From Arthrobacter sp. Soil762 (GTDB taxonomy: Bacteria; Actinomycetota; Actinomycetes; Actinomycetales; Micrococcaceae): DNA of 47,769 bases. Where the stretch lies: the NCBI RefSeq assembly GCF_001428335.1, contig NZ_LMSG01000009.1, positions 1-47,769 of the forward strand, read 5' to 3'. Each line of letters opens with the position of its first letter. Within the stretch, counting starts at the first letter, position 1. Position numbers and translations under genes: made by a program. The notes below the pieces were generated by a model, which was not told the DNA's origin, searched no databases, and was given only the letters and a program-made list of their open reading frames with translations. Positions 34,356-41,843 of this stretch are shown piece by piece.

Positions 34356-34400
34356 TCATCAGGTGGTCTGAACTATGCCATGCATCACAATTTGCGGCAA
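34356..34400 (-). promoter_or_regulatory. Promoter and GntR-type operator of the GMC2/importer 3 operon
   Basis: On the minus strand: -35 TTGCCG (34395-34400), 17-nt spacer, -10 CATAGT (34372-34377), then TCAGACCACCTGATGA (34356-34371), one or two changes from the operator at 16826. Transcripts starting here would have a leader of about 285 nt before the ATG at 34069. The leader contains a short perfect palindrome at 34150-34167 (GCCGCACC and GGTGCGGC). Confidence 0.68.
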
Positions 34401-34482
34401 GAGCGGTTTTGATCCGCTTTCAAAGATTTTTTTGGAGGACAGAACGCGGTTGGAAATGGGAGCGGACACCGGAATTCGAATC

Positions 34483-34527
34483 TTGACGCAAGTGAGGGAA
34501 TCCCGTACTCTTCAGACCACCCGGTCA
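34483..34527 (+). promoter_or_regulatory. Fifth GntR-type promoter, pointing away from the sugar locus
   Basis: -35 TTGACG (34483-34488), 17-nt spacer, -10 TACTCT (34506-34511), then TCAGACCACCCGGTCA (34512-34527). It is divergent from 34356-34400, as at 21695-21915, but no sugar gene follows: 34528-34777 has no convincing gene. A 9-bp inverted repeat, GGTGCGAAT (34555-34563) and ATTCGCACC (34652-34660), lies downstream. It looks like the promoter of a lost operon or of a non-coding transcript. Confidence 0.6.
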
Positions 34528-34777
34528 CCTGCTGATATGGAGAATCGGATTACTGGTGCGAATCCGTTGCGAAAGCGATTCGGTTCGATCGGAAGGAGCT
34601 GGCTACTGAAGAGAATTCCTAGAACTACCAAGAGCCATCAAAGTCCATCGAATTCGCACCGGATGCGATTCGCCGGGTTCAGGTGGACGTAATCATCGTT
34701 ATCACCGCTAAATATTCAACCGCCAAACGGTTGACAACGATGGTGGGGAAACTGACCCGCCATGAGAGCAAGGATTT

Positions 34778-35011
34778 ATGACCACTCAAGCAGCGCCCGA
34801 TCGTCTCGTCGTAGCCGTTCAAACACGGCTGGAATTAGACGCCGCCTCGGACAGGGCGGTGGATCTCTTGAAGCCCGTGGCCATGACCGAACGAGTCGGT
34901 ATCTCGGTAACGCGGCTCGCCCCTGGCCGCTACCAGGCTCGGTTGAACGGTGAAGTTCCACCGGGCACGACAAGGGAAAGCTGGGGCGCGTCCTCCGATG
35001 AACCAAGATGA
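34778..35011 (+). CDS. Small conserved-looking hypothetical protein
   Basis: A 77-residue frame beginning MTTQAAPDRLVVAVQTRLEL. The second half (RVGISVTRLAPGRYQARLNG, then EVPPGTTRESW) looks like the short beta-rich proteins common in Arthrobacter, with a 'G-x-V-T-R-x-x-P-x-R-Y' pattern and a 'P-x-G-T-T-x-E' end. AAGGA lies shortly before the ATG. No function is known. It overlaps the next small gene by 14 nt. Confidence 0.5.
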   Translation: MTTQAAPDRLVVAVQTRLELDAASDRAVDLLKPVAMTERVGISVTRLAPGRYQARLNGEVPPGTTRESWGASSDEPR

Positions 35012-35297
35012 AGGCGGTATTTCCGGCGAGTCGACCGCAAGCGTGGTGTTGGGCGCATGCCCCACGGCTAGCCAAGCTACGTGCTCGTTGCGGACGACAG
35101 CTACCAACCTCGCATCGGGACGAAACGGGTCGAAAGACTCCCTCACAAGATGTGAAGTCGAGGCCTTCCTATTACTTGCGCCAGGGCACCGAATCACCGT
35201 CCTGGATCACGAAACCGGCGAAGTCTGGCGCGGGTGGGTTGACGTGCCTTTTCCGCAACACGGGCTTGTCTGGGTATTCACGGATTTAGGCGAGTGA
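34998..35297 (+). CDS. Small hypothetical protein
   Basis: A 99-residue frame. The last 45 residues read as a real domain: FLLLAPGHRITVLDHETGEV followed by WRGWVDVPFPQHGLVWVFTD, a small beta-barrel-like pattern seen in short Arthrobacter proteins. The N-terminal half is low in features and the start is uncertain (ATG at 34998, or a further upstream start at 34950). No Shine-Dalgarno site is clear. It overlaps the 34778-35011 gene, so the two may be coupled. Confidence 0.45.
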   Translation: MNQDEGGISGESTASVVLGACPTASQATCSLRTTATNLASGRNGSKDSLTRCEVEAFLLLAPGHRITVLDHETGEVWRGWVDVPFPQHGLVWVFTDLGE

Positions 35298-35470
35298 AAG
35301 CTGCTCGATGTTGCTATGCACACGGTCTGGCAATCGGACACGCCTCAAGCCTGTGGTCAAGAGCGCTAAGAAGCCGGCAACACCTGGTACCGAACTCCGA
35401 TAACCCACGTCCCGTCAAGCTATCGCCGCTTCGGCCACGGCGTAACGGCGGCGCCGGCAGGGGAGGGGCT

Positions 35471-36037
35471 TCACCCCAACTTGGCTTGCCGCAGGTACTG
35501 GTAGACCGTCTCCCTGCTGATCCCGTAGTCACGGGCGAGGACGGCTTTCGGGACTCCACTGCCGGCGCGTGTGACCAGCTCGGCGGCTCTTTCCGGCGTC
35601 AGTGTCTTTTTACGCCCTTTGTAGGCACCGCGCTGCTGAGCCAAAGCGATGCCTTCCCGTTGGCGTTCCCTGATGAGGGAGCGTTCAAATTCGGCGAAGG
35701 CCCCCATGACGGAGAGCATCAGGTTGGCCATGGGGGAGTCCTCACCGGTGAAGACCAGGCTCTCTTTGACGAACTCCACCCGGACTCCTTTGCGAGTGAG
35801 GCCCTGAACTAGGGCGCGCAAGCCATCGAGGTTTCGGGCGAGCCGGTCCATGCTGTGCACGACGACGGTGTCACCGTCGCGGGCGAACCGCAGCAGTTCC
35901 GTGAGCTGTGGCCTGGCCGTGTCCCTGCCGGAGGCTTTGTCCGTGAAGACCCGGTCCAGGACCTGGCTTTCGAGCTGGCGTTTCTCGTTCTGGTCCAGCG
36001 TGCTGACGCGCACGTACCCTATCCGCTGTCCATTCAC
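35471..36037 (-). CDS. Serine recombinase (resolvase/invertase family)
   Basis: A 188-residue small serine recombinase. The catalytic domain holds IGYVRVSTLDQNEKRQLES with the active Ser in VRVST, DTVVVHSMDRLARNLDGL (the MDRLARN motif with two arginines) and GAFAEFERSLIRERQREG. A C-terminal helix-turn-helix follows (KAVLARDYGISRETVYQYLR). I chose GTG 36035-36037 because GGAGG lies five nt before it; the frame extends to a TTG at 36049. No paired transposase or obvious crossover site is nearby. It marks the left side of the defence region, downstream of and on the same strand as the CBASS genes. Confidence 0.93.
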   Translation of the reverse strand: MNGQRIGYVRVSTLDQNEKRQLESQVLDRVFTDKASGRDTARPQLTELLRFARDGDTVVVHSMDRLARNLDGLRALVQGLTRKGVRVEFVKESLVFTGEDSPMANLMLSVMGAFAEFERSLIRERQREGIALAQQRGAYKGRKKTLTPERAAELVTRAGSGVPKAVLARDYGISRETVYQYLRQAKLG

Positions 36038-36104
36038 CGGGGCCTCCAAACCTCATCCTGTCAGGTTGAGTTCTAGGCCCGTCCCACAAGAAAGTCAAGA
36101 ATAT

Positions 36105-36136
36105 GGGGGCCAGATATACCCGTCCAGCTGGCCCCC
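36105..36136 (-). terminator. Hairpin terminator after the DUF6602 gene
   Basis: GGGGGCCAG (36105-36113) pairs perfectly with CTGGCCCCC (36128-36136). On the minus strand it lies about 40 nt past the DUF6602 stop and is followed by an A/T-rich stretch (CATATTCTTGAC). It would end the defence transcript before the recombinase gene. Confidence 0.65.
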
Positions 36137-36178
36137 CCCAAACCTGTCACAGCAACGCCTACGCCTAGCCTGGTAGCT

Positions 36179-36919
36179 TCAGCTTTCTAGGACGTCCTCG
36201 ATGTAGTGCCCATATGCGTCCAAATCGAGCGCAAGTACCGTGCCCAGCATGGACAGCCTCTTGTAAAGCCGCATTGCAAACCAAATGAGCTGCTGGTCCG
36301 ATGGTGCGAAGACAAGTTCTTCCCCGACTCTTTCGACCGCACCGTCTCTGACGGCTATCGCGAAGTCTAGCCGGTCGGATTGACTTCCTGTCAGTAGGGC
36401 CTTGCGAGCGGCTTTTCCCTGGATGTCCGTCCAGGATGTCTCGGTGGCAAGGAGTCCTCCCAGAATGGGTTTGTTCGTTGGCTCTTGAGGTGGATACGTT
36501 CCCCCGGCGTGCCGAATGCCTACGGAGGTCCTACGAAGGCTGCGGACGCTGGCGATCTTCTCCCGTGCATACTCAACGTAGTCCTTGCTCAACTCCGGTT
36601 TGGCTTCGAATATCGCGTAGATGCTCTCGACGGGGACAAACGTCAGGTCGCCTTGCTCGAAGAACAGGGGTGAGTACTGGCGGTCGTAGATAGCCACATC
36701 TATCTGTTGGCTCTGCTTTCCGTACGAATCGATTGCGAAGACGCTGCCTACTCCGTAGCGCCGGGGGAGGAAATCACTGAGCATGCGTATCCAGCGTTCC
36801 TCTGTGGCATCGCCCTTGGCTGTTGGATGATTGGTGAAATTGGGCATGAGACCGAGCCCGGACAGCATATGTTTTTGCTTGGCCGCAAATGCCTCTCTCA
36901 AGTCAAACGAGGTGCTCAT
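36179..36919 (-). CDS. DUF6602-type protein with nuclease-like motif, CBASS-linked
   Basis: A 246-residue protein matching my recollection of DUF6602. It carries GDATEERWIRMLSDFLPRRY, QQIDVAIYDRQYSPLFF and VESIYAIFEAKPEL. The spacing of Glu41, Asp74 and the Glu105-Ala-Lys107 pair resembles the PD-(D/E)xK nuclease core. DUF6602 genes are, to my knowledge, found near CBASS and other defence genes, with no proven function. It lies 208 nt downstream of the JAB-TIR-SAVED gene on the same strand. AGGAG precedes the ATG. It could be an extra effector or a regulator; a different promoter in the 208-nt gap is possible. Confidence 0.72.
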   Translation of the reverse strand: MSTSFDLREAFAAKQKHMLSGLGLMPNFTNHPTAKGDATEERWIRMLSDFLPRRYGVGSVFAIDSYGKQSQQIDVAIYDRQYSPLFFEQGDLTFVPVESIYAIFEAKPELSKDYVEYAREKIASVRSLRRTSVGIRHAGGTYPPQEPTNKPILGGLLATETSWTDIQGKAARKALLTGSQSDRLDFAIAVRDGAVERVGEELVFAPSDQQLIWFAMRLYKRLSMLGTVLALDLDAYGHYIEDVLES

Positions 36920-37127
36920 GTGCAGCTATCTCCTGGGTTCTATCGGGATGGGCCAATGGGACCTGCTGGGCAGGTGGGATAACTCTATTTGTCCGTAGGC
37001 ATGCGGCGGGCCGTGTCGAAGCTGGATGTACTCCGGTCGTGCCGCCGAAGTAGTCCACCCGTTCGACCGATGAGGATTGCCCCCATCTTCGCCTTCGTTC
37101 CTCGCCGGGCACAGAGCCGCCTAGGTT

Positions 37128-38921
37128 CTAGGCAACTTTTGAATCGTCAATTCCAAGCAGCACTTCGGCTATGGGTCCTCCGGCGCGGCCGGGGTCGAGA
37201 ACGAGGGTCGGACGGTACTTGGGGCCGTTGTCGGCGTCATCTTCCCATTCATAGGCCACTGTTCGGAGCGTATTCAAATGGCGTCCAATCAATACGGCCA
37301 TTGTGTACGGGCCGTGGAAGGCAAGATGTATCTCGGCGCGTCCACTCTTGGCCGCGAGTTGTTTGATCGTCTGTCCGATCGATGAACTGAGGCGTCCGGC
37401 CTCACGAGCATCAATCTGGGTTGTAGTTGCTGTAAGCACTGCCGCTTTGGCGAATTGGTGTCGGGACGAGCTGATAAGAGTCTCGAAGGCCGTTCGATCT
37501 GCTCCAGGCGTGAGACTGACGAAAATTGCGATCCTGTTCTGGGTAACGGCCGCTTGTTGGGCTGGGACGGCGAGTTCTTCCACGCTGATGACGTTATCGA
37601 CCGGGTCATCTTTGCACGCCTCCGAGGCCCAGGCCACGTTGCGCGTGTCCATTGCTTCGACTGTTCCGAATTTGGTCTCGGGTAGCGCTGCGCCCAGTGC
37701 CATAGCGATTGAAAGGTGGGCTCCGCCGAGGATCTGTACGCGCGGTGCCCGGGCTGCGTAGATGGCGTCGCTGATGAGGGGGAGTGTCTTTTGAAGGAGA
37801 TGGAGTCCTTCGGGTGACGGGAGGCGTCTGTGCTCTGCGGCGTTGACCCGGATGTGCAGGTCCTCGTCGTCCGCGTCGATGGCGAATGATGTCGGCCGGC
37901 TCTGCACGCGAATGGTGAAAGCTCGATTTTCTGTCCGGAACCTGGGCTTGCGTTGTTCGATGCGGTGCATGAGTAGGTCACGTGCTATGTCAAGGTCTCC
38001 CATGCTGTCGAGCATGTTGCTCTGCTTCTTATCTGCAAGTGTGCGCTTAGGCGAAAGGCGGAGGAACCGGTCCGGGGCCTCGTAATCACATTTGGAGGAG
38101 CTCCCGCGCCTAGGGACAGTGTTCGCGATGCTGAGGCTGAAGTCAGGGTCTTCGTCGAGTTGGAGTAGGCGTGGGAGTTCACGCTCCCGGACGATTTCGC
38201 TGTATACGATGTCGGGAGTTACGACGAGCACTGCCGCCGAGAGTCCTTGGGTCAGGGCTTGCTCGAGTCGGTCTGTCGTTGTGCCGGCGCGCAGATCGCG
38301 GTAGTCACGCCAGACCACGAGCCCGGTTGCTCTGAGCAGGTGTTCCAGCCGTGCGGCATGATCGGTTCCGTCTGTTTGGCGGTACGAGATGAAGACAGGC
38401 CCGTCGCCTCGTACAGCGGTTGGGGGCAGTGGGCCTAGGGGCTGGAATTTGGGCTCGGGCGATATGACTTGGACTTTTTCGCTGGTGACGCGGCCAAACC
38501 GTTGACGCTGTGCGGTGACTCCGTGGAAGGGTGTCGAGTGCGACGTTGACCGGACGACCAGGGCGATCGGACCGTCGCTGGTCTTCGCAATTGCACGAAG
38601 TGCGCTGACGTCTATGTGGCTCGGTCCTGCTGGGGCCGGGTGACTGTGCCATTCCCCGACGTATCCTGTCGGATCATCGATGGCCCGATCCGCGAGGAAG
38701 TCTTTGAGCAGCTTGTTGGCTTTGACGTCGTCGCGGACGTACTGGTTCGTTGTTGCCCGGTCGCTGCCGATGGTCAGTGCATTTGTGACCACGATGGTAT
38801 TGGATTCGTGGTAGCCGAGCAGGATACCTCCGGTTTCCGTCGGCAGGCTTTTCGCTGTTTCGGCAGCGATCACTTCATGTGCCTGGTGTCGTAGTTCGAT
38901 GCGTGCAGGTAGCCGGGTCAC
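37128..38921 (-). CDS. CBASS effector: JAB peptidase (Cap3)-TIR-SAVED fusion
   Basis: A 597-residue three-part protein. Residues 1-150 are a JAB/JAMM metallopeptidase: TETGGILLGY with Glu29, then EWHSHPAPAGPSHIDVSAL giving zinc ligands His92, His94 and Asp104. Residues 174-300 are a TIR domain: PVFISYRQTDGTDHAARLEH, VVWRDYRDL and RLEQALTQGLSAAVLVVTP, with Glu220 at the NADase position. Residues 325-590 are a SAVED domain: VQILGGAHLSIAMALGAALP and HLAFHGPYTMAVLIGRHLNT with YEWEDD. In type II CBASS, Cap3 removes the CD-NTase from its conjugates and the SAVED domain senses the cyclic oligonucleotide; TIR-SAVED then destroys NAD+. Here all are on one chain. GTG start, GTGA overlap with cap2. Confidence 0.9.
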   Translation of the reverse strand: MTRLPARIELRHQAHEVIAAETAKSLPTETGGILLGYHESNTIVVTNALTIGSDRATTNQYVRDDVKANKLLKDFLADRAIDDPTGYVGEWHSHPAPAGPSHIDVSALRAIAKTSDGPIALVVRSTSHSTPFHGVTAQRQRFGRVTSEKVQVISPEPKFQPLGPLPPTAVRGDGPVFISYRQTDGTDHAARLEHLLRATGLVVWRDYRDLRAGTTTDRLEQALTQGLSAAVLVVTPDIVYSEIVRERELPRLLQLDEDPDFSLSIANTVPRRGSSSKCDYEAPDRFLRLSPKRTLADKKQSNMLDSMGDLDIARDLLMHRIEQRKPRFRTENRAFTIRVQSRPTSFAIDADDEDLHIRVNAAEHRRLPSPEGLHLLQKTLPLISDAIYAARAPRVQILGGAHLSIAMALGAALPETKFGTVEAMDTRNVAWASEACKDDPVDNVISVEELAVPAQQAAVTQNRIAIFVSLTPGADRTAFETLISSSRHQFAKAAVLTATTTQIDAREAGRLSSSIGQTIKQLAAKSGRAEIHLAFHGPYTMAVLIGRHLNTLRTVAYEWEDDADNGPKYRPTLVLDPGRAGGPIAEVLLGIDDSKVA

Positions 38922-40393
38922 GAGTGATGCCTTTCAGGAACAGCAGTGAGGTCTCGTGATTCTCCCGCTGGATGGAGGATACGCTCGGTAAGTAGCCCGA
39001 TACTGTGCCGTACGGCGGCGGCTGCTGCTTCGATCACGGCGTGCGGCGGAGTTGGGGAGATTGGGCTTCCGCATCCGGCGTCGAACAACTCTGGGGCTTG
39101 GACACCGGTATCCGGTGACGTCGCCAGGGGCGGCATGGGGGAGGCGCCGTTAGCCGGGGGGAGGATGTCGACACGATAGGCGGTTCCGTCATCATGTAGT
39201 GAAGCCGAGAGAATCCGCGTGCCCAAGGACTCGGCCACAACGTGGAGAAGGGCTGTCGTGGTGAAGTCGGCGGTGGCGTTCACGACCAGGTCATGATTGC
39301 TGATGATAAGGGCTGCTTCCGCGGCGGACGTGAGGGGCTGCGAACTCAGCTGGATGTCCTCATGCGTGAGTTCGTTCCTGGCGACGATGTGACGTTTTAC
39401 AGCTTCAATCTTTGGCAACCCGATTGTGTCGGGTCCCACGAGATGCCGGACGATGTTGCCGGGAAGGACCAGGTCTCCGTCCACTAGCGTCATCCGGCCA
39501 ATTCCTGCGCGCGCCAGCATATCAGCGACGAAGGAACCGAGCGCGCCCAGCCCGATGATAGCCACGCTACTGTTCCCGAGTTCTGCCTTTTGGACACCGG
39601 CGCGGGCAGTTCGGGCCGCCGTCGTATCGGCCGCCGATGTCAGCCTCCATACAGCGATGTCGCCGCCGACTGTTGGCCAAACTTCCAGCGCGATGACGCC
39701 ATCGTGATTACCGCGACGGTACTTCAGCAGTACCACAGAGACCTCGTGGCGCCGGATTCTGGCATCAAGCTTGTTCTCGGGACGGATTCGGGCGTTGATG
39801 TCTGCCCAAGTCCGGGGTGGTACGTCGATTTCACCGGCGTCGGCCACATATGCCGAACGGTCGTTGCCGGCTTTCACCAGTTTCCTCGGGATTACGCCTT
39901 TGCTTGCCCGCATGGTGTTGTTCCTGGCTGGTCGGAATCGAATTAAGCCCTCATCCAACGACCCAAGATCCTCGTAGAGGTAGATCCGGGCGTCCTCCTC
40001 TGAACGGTGAAAATACCGGTCCAGGTCCAGATCAGGGCGATCATCCGGCCAGCCAGCTGCTGCTTGCGCCAACCATTCCGAGACATGTTCAAGGAACGCC
40101 GGGGCTTCAATCCACCAGAGCCCCTCGTGATCGTCCTCGGCGATCAAACAGAGGGCGCCGTCCAACTCGCGGTGCCACGACCAGGGCACAGCATTTTCTG
40201 CAACCGGGGCTACCCTTGGGGGTTTAAAGGGAAAGCGTTCCGGGAGGGAAATCAGGACCTCGGTCGGGTTCTCAGGGTTTCCGGTGACCCCTGTCCACCC
40301 GTTGTCTGTCTCCGTAAAGCCAGCTCGGATGAGGCCTTCCTCGAAGTGCTGGCGGGCGTGGGCTATAGCGTCGGTGTATGCGTCAAGGTTCAC
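38918..40393 (-). CDS. cap2: CBASS Cap2: E2-E1 ubiquitin-transferase-like fusion
   Basis: A 491-residue protein with an N-terminal E2-like domain (1-150) and a C-terminal ThiF/E1-like adenylation domain (270-480). E2: EVLISLPERFPFKPPRV and DGALCLIAEDD with the probable catalytic Cys82. E1: SVAIIGLGALGSFVADMLAR (nucleotide loop), TLVDGDLVLPGNIVRH (Asp and Arg of the ATP site), and CGSP with Cys441 as candidate E1 cysteine. In type II CBASS Cap2 joins the C-terminus of the CD-NTase to target proteins, which primes signalling. GTG start at 40391-40393 overlaps the CD-NTase stop by four bases. Confidence 0.92.
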   Translation of the reverse strand: MNLDAYTDAIAHARQHFEEGLIRAGFTETDNGWTGVTGNPENPTEVLISLPERFPFKPPRVAPVAENAVPWSWHRELDGALCLIAEDDHEGLWWIEAPAFLEHVSEWLAQAAAGWPDDRPDLDLDRYFHRSEEDARIYLYEDLGSLDEGLIRFRPARNNTMRASKGVIPRKLVKAGNDRSAYVADAGEIDVPPRTWADINARIRPENKLDARIRRHEVSVVLLKYRRGNHDGVIALEVWPTVGGDIAVWRLTSAADTTAARTARAGVQKAELGNSSVAIIGLGALGSFVADMLARAGIGRMTLVDGDLVLPGNIVRHLVGPDTIGLPKIEAVKRHIVARNELTHEDIQLSSQPLTSAAEAALIISNHDLVVNATADFTTTALLHVVAESLGTRILSASLHDDGTAYRVDILPPANGASPMPPLATSPDTGVQAPELFDAGCGSPISPTPPHAVIEAAAAAVRHSIGLLTERILHPAGESRDLTAVPERHHS

Positions 40394-41466
40394 CCAAATG
40401 TCCTCATTCCGGCGGGGACGGTTCGTGCCCCTGCCGAAATCGCGGTTGCGCGTTTGGTGCCGTCTTCGTTGAACCCGGGCGGCATTTTGAACACGGTGTC
40501 ATCGTCGCCGTTTTTGCCGAGCAGCTTTTGGAATGCCAGGGCAGACTTACCCGCGTCCTCTTCCTTGAGAGCTGAGCGGGCTGAGGCGGCCGCGTCGCCA
40601 AACCGGACCCTCGCGGTCTCAAGCTCGTCCTCGGTTGCGCGGATGCTGATGGTTTTTCCCCAAAGAGTTGGGTCGGTCACGCCGATACCGTAAACGACGA
40701 AGTTGTTGATGATCTTGGCGACCTCTTCAAGTGCTGACACGTAGTACTCTGCGTGGTCGTTTCCTGAAACAAGGCCCGATTTGAAGGCCTGGTAGGTCGC
40801 CACTTCGATGAAGAAGCCTCCGGGCTTCGCACCCCTGCGAAGCAGAGCGCGGCGGGTTTGGCGCAGAAGTTTGACGGTAGGGACGTAGTAGCCGCCGTGG
40901 GCAGCGTTCATTTCGCTGGAGAGGCTGGTCAAAACCTCAGGGTTGGTTTGCACCCACTTGTCTTCGTGGCCTTTTTGCGGGATTTCCCATGTCGTCCCGT
41001 CCCAGTGTGGACGTGCCGGCACAGCGTCCACGTCAAGGTCGTATTCAGGGAACGCAATTTTCAGGCTCCGGTCCTGGCGCACTGTGCGACGGCGAGCACT
41101 GGAATCCACGCCAAATTCAGCGTGGAGCACTTTGAAGAACCGGTCGAGGATGTCCTTGGACGTCACGTCACTCGGAAGGTCTGGCAGCCGGACAAACACG
41201 TCGACGTCTTTGACACGTTTGATGGACACGCTGCGCTTGTACGAACCAATGAGGACCGGGTCGACTCCATACTCGGCCAGCTTGGCATCCGCCCCCAGAG
41301 CCTGGCGTACGAGTTGGTGGGCTTCTGGCGCGTTTGCCTTATCGTCGCCGGGCTCGATTGAACTCAGGGCATCCTTGAACTGCTGTATGAGGTGAGCCAC
41401 GAGGAGGCCCTCCGATCTCGGTAGGAGCGATTGGATGCTATCGAGCCTGTCATGTAGGACCGACAT
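40390..41466 (-). CDS. CBASS CD-NTase (cyclic oligonucleotide synthase)
   Basis: A 358-residue nucleotidyltransferase. The active site is LIGSYKRSVSIKRVKDVDVF: the G74-S75 turn and Asp87/Asp89, with the third acid in EYDLDVDAVPARPHWDG. A helical C-terminal lobe follows. The chain ends TVPAGMRTFG with a terminal glycine, as expected for a substrate of Cap2. It makes a cyclic di- or trinucleotide on infection; which one cannot be told, although TIR-SAVED partners studied elsewhere respond to cyclic triadenylate. I chose ATG 41464-41466; an in-frame TTG at 41499 would add 11 residues encoded by the palindrome. No Shine-Dalgarno site is visible. It is first in the operon. Confidence 0.93.
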   Translation of the reverse strand: MSVLHDRLDSIQSLLPRSEGLLVAHLIQQFKDALSSIEPGDDKANAPEAHQLVRQALGADAKLAEYGVDPVLIGSYKRSVSIKRVKDVDVFVRLPDLPSDVTSKDILDRFFKVLHAEFGVDSSARRRTVRQDRSLKIAFPEYDLDVDAVPARPHWDGTTWEIPQKGHEDKWVQTNPEVLTSLSSEMNAAHGGYYVPTVKLLRQTRRALLRRGAKPGGFFIEVATYQAFKSGLVSGNDHAEYYVSALEEVAKIINNFVVYGIGVTDPTLWGKTISIRATEDELETARVRFGDAAASARSALKEEDAGKSALAFQKLLGKNGDDDTVFKMPPGFNEDGTKRATAISAGARTVPAGMRTFG

Positions 41467-41501
41467 TGAAGCTGATACTACATGTAGTATCAGCTTCAAT
41501 G
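41464..41501 (-). promoter_or_regulatory. Perfect 38-bp palindrome over the CD-NTase start codon
   Basis: The half-site CATTGAAGCTGATACTACA (41464-41482) is followed immediately by its exact reverse complement (41483-41501). The last three bases on the minus strand are the CD-NTase ATG. TAGTAT lies eight nt before the ATG and could be the -10 box of a leaderless transcript, which fits the missing ribosome site. The palindrome could be an operator over that -10 box, or a hairpin hiding the start if transcription begins upstream. Confidence 0.85.
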
Positions 41502-41843
41502 TTTGACCACAACATGGTGTATTACATCCGTGTTATTCCACATTTGCAAACGTTTCTCAATAGCACCCCGGGTTCGGCTCAAGATTGACTCAAGAAGTCC
41601 CGCGTTAGTGAGGTTTGGTCCTGGTGGTCACTCTCGCGGGGGCGGCAGGGTGCGCGAGCCGGCGCCCTGGACGTTGGGTACGTGGCTTCGTTTGACCCAG
41701 AGCGGTTGGGGGTCGACCCGGGGGTATCAGCTAAGCTGAAATAGGAGTTGCCTGCAACTATCAGCCTACTTACTTTACGTAACGCCGGTTATCGGCTTTC
41801 CATACATGTGATTTCGGGTGTGATCAACGGCGTGTTCTAACCG
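41502..41843. other. Divergent intergenic region between CBASS and toxin-antitoxin operons
   Basis: About 340 nt separate the CD-NTase palindrome from the antitoxin promoter. I see no gene, tRNA or long repeat here. It must hold the upstream part of the CBASS promoter. A tract rich in G and C (41620-41730) is followed by an A/T-richer part near 41760-41820. Confidence 0.5.

Noticed and set aside
34375..34692. A 105-codon frame downstream of the regulon promoter pair
   Set aside because: It runs through both operator and promoter elements, has no ribosome site, and its product is low-complexity basic sequence.
41502..41843. tRNA or phage attachment site in the CBASS/toxin-antitoxin gap
   Set aside because: No cloverleaf-compatible sequence or repeated attachment core was found on reading both strands.
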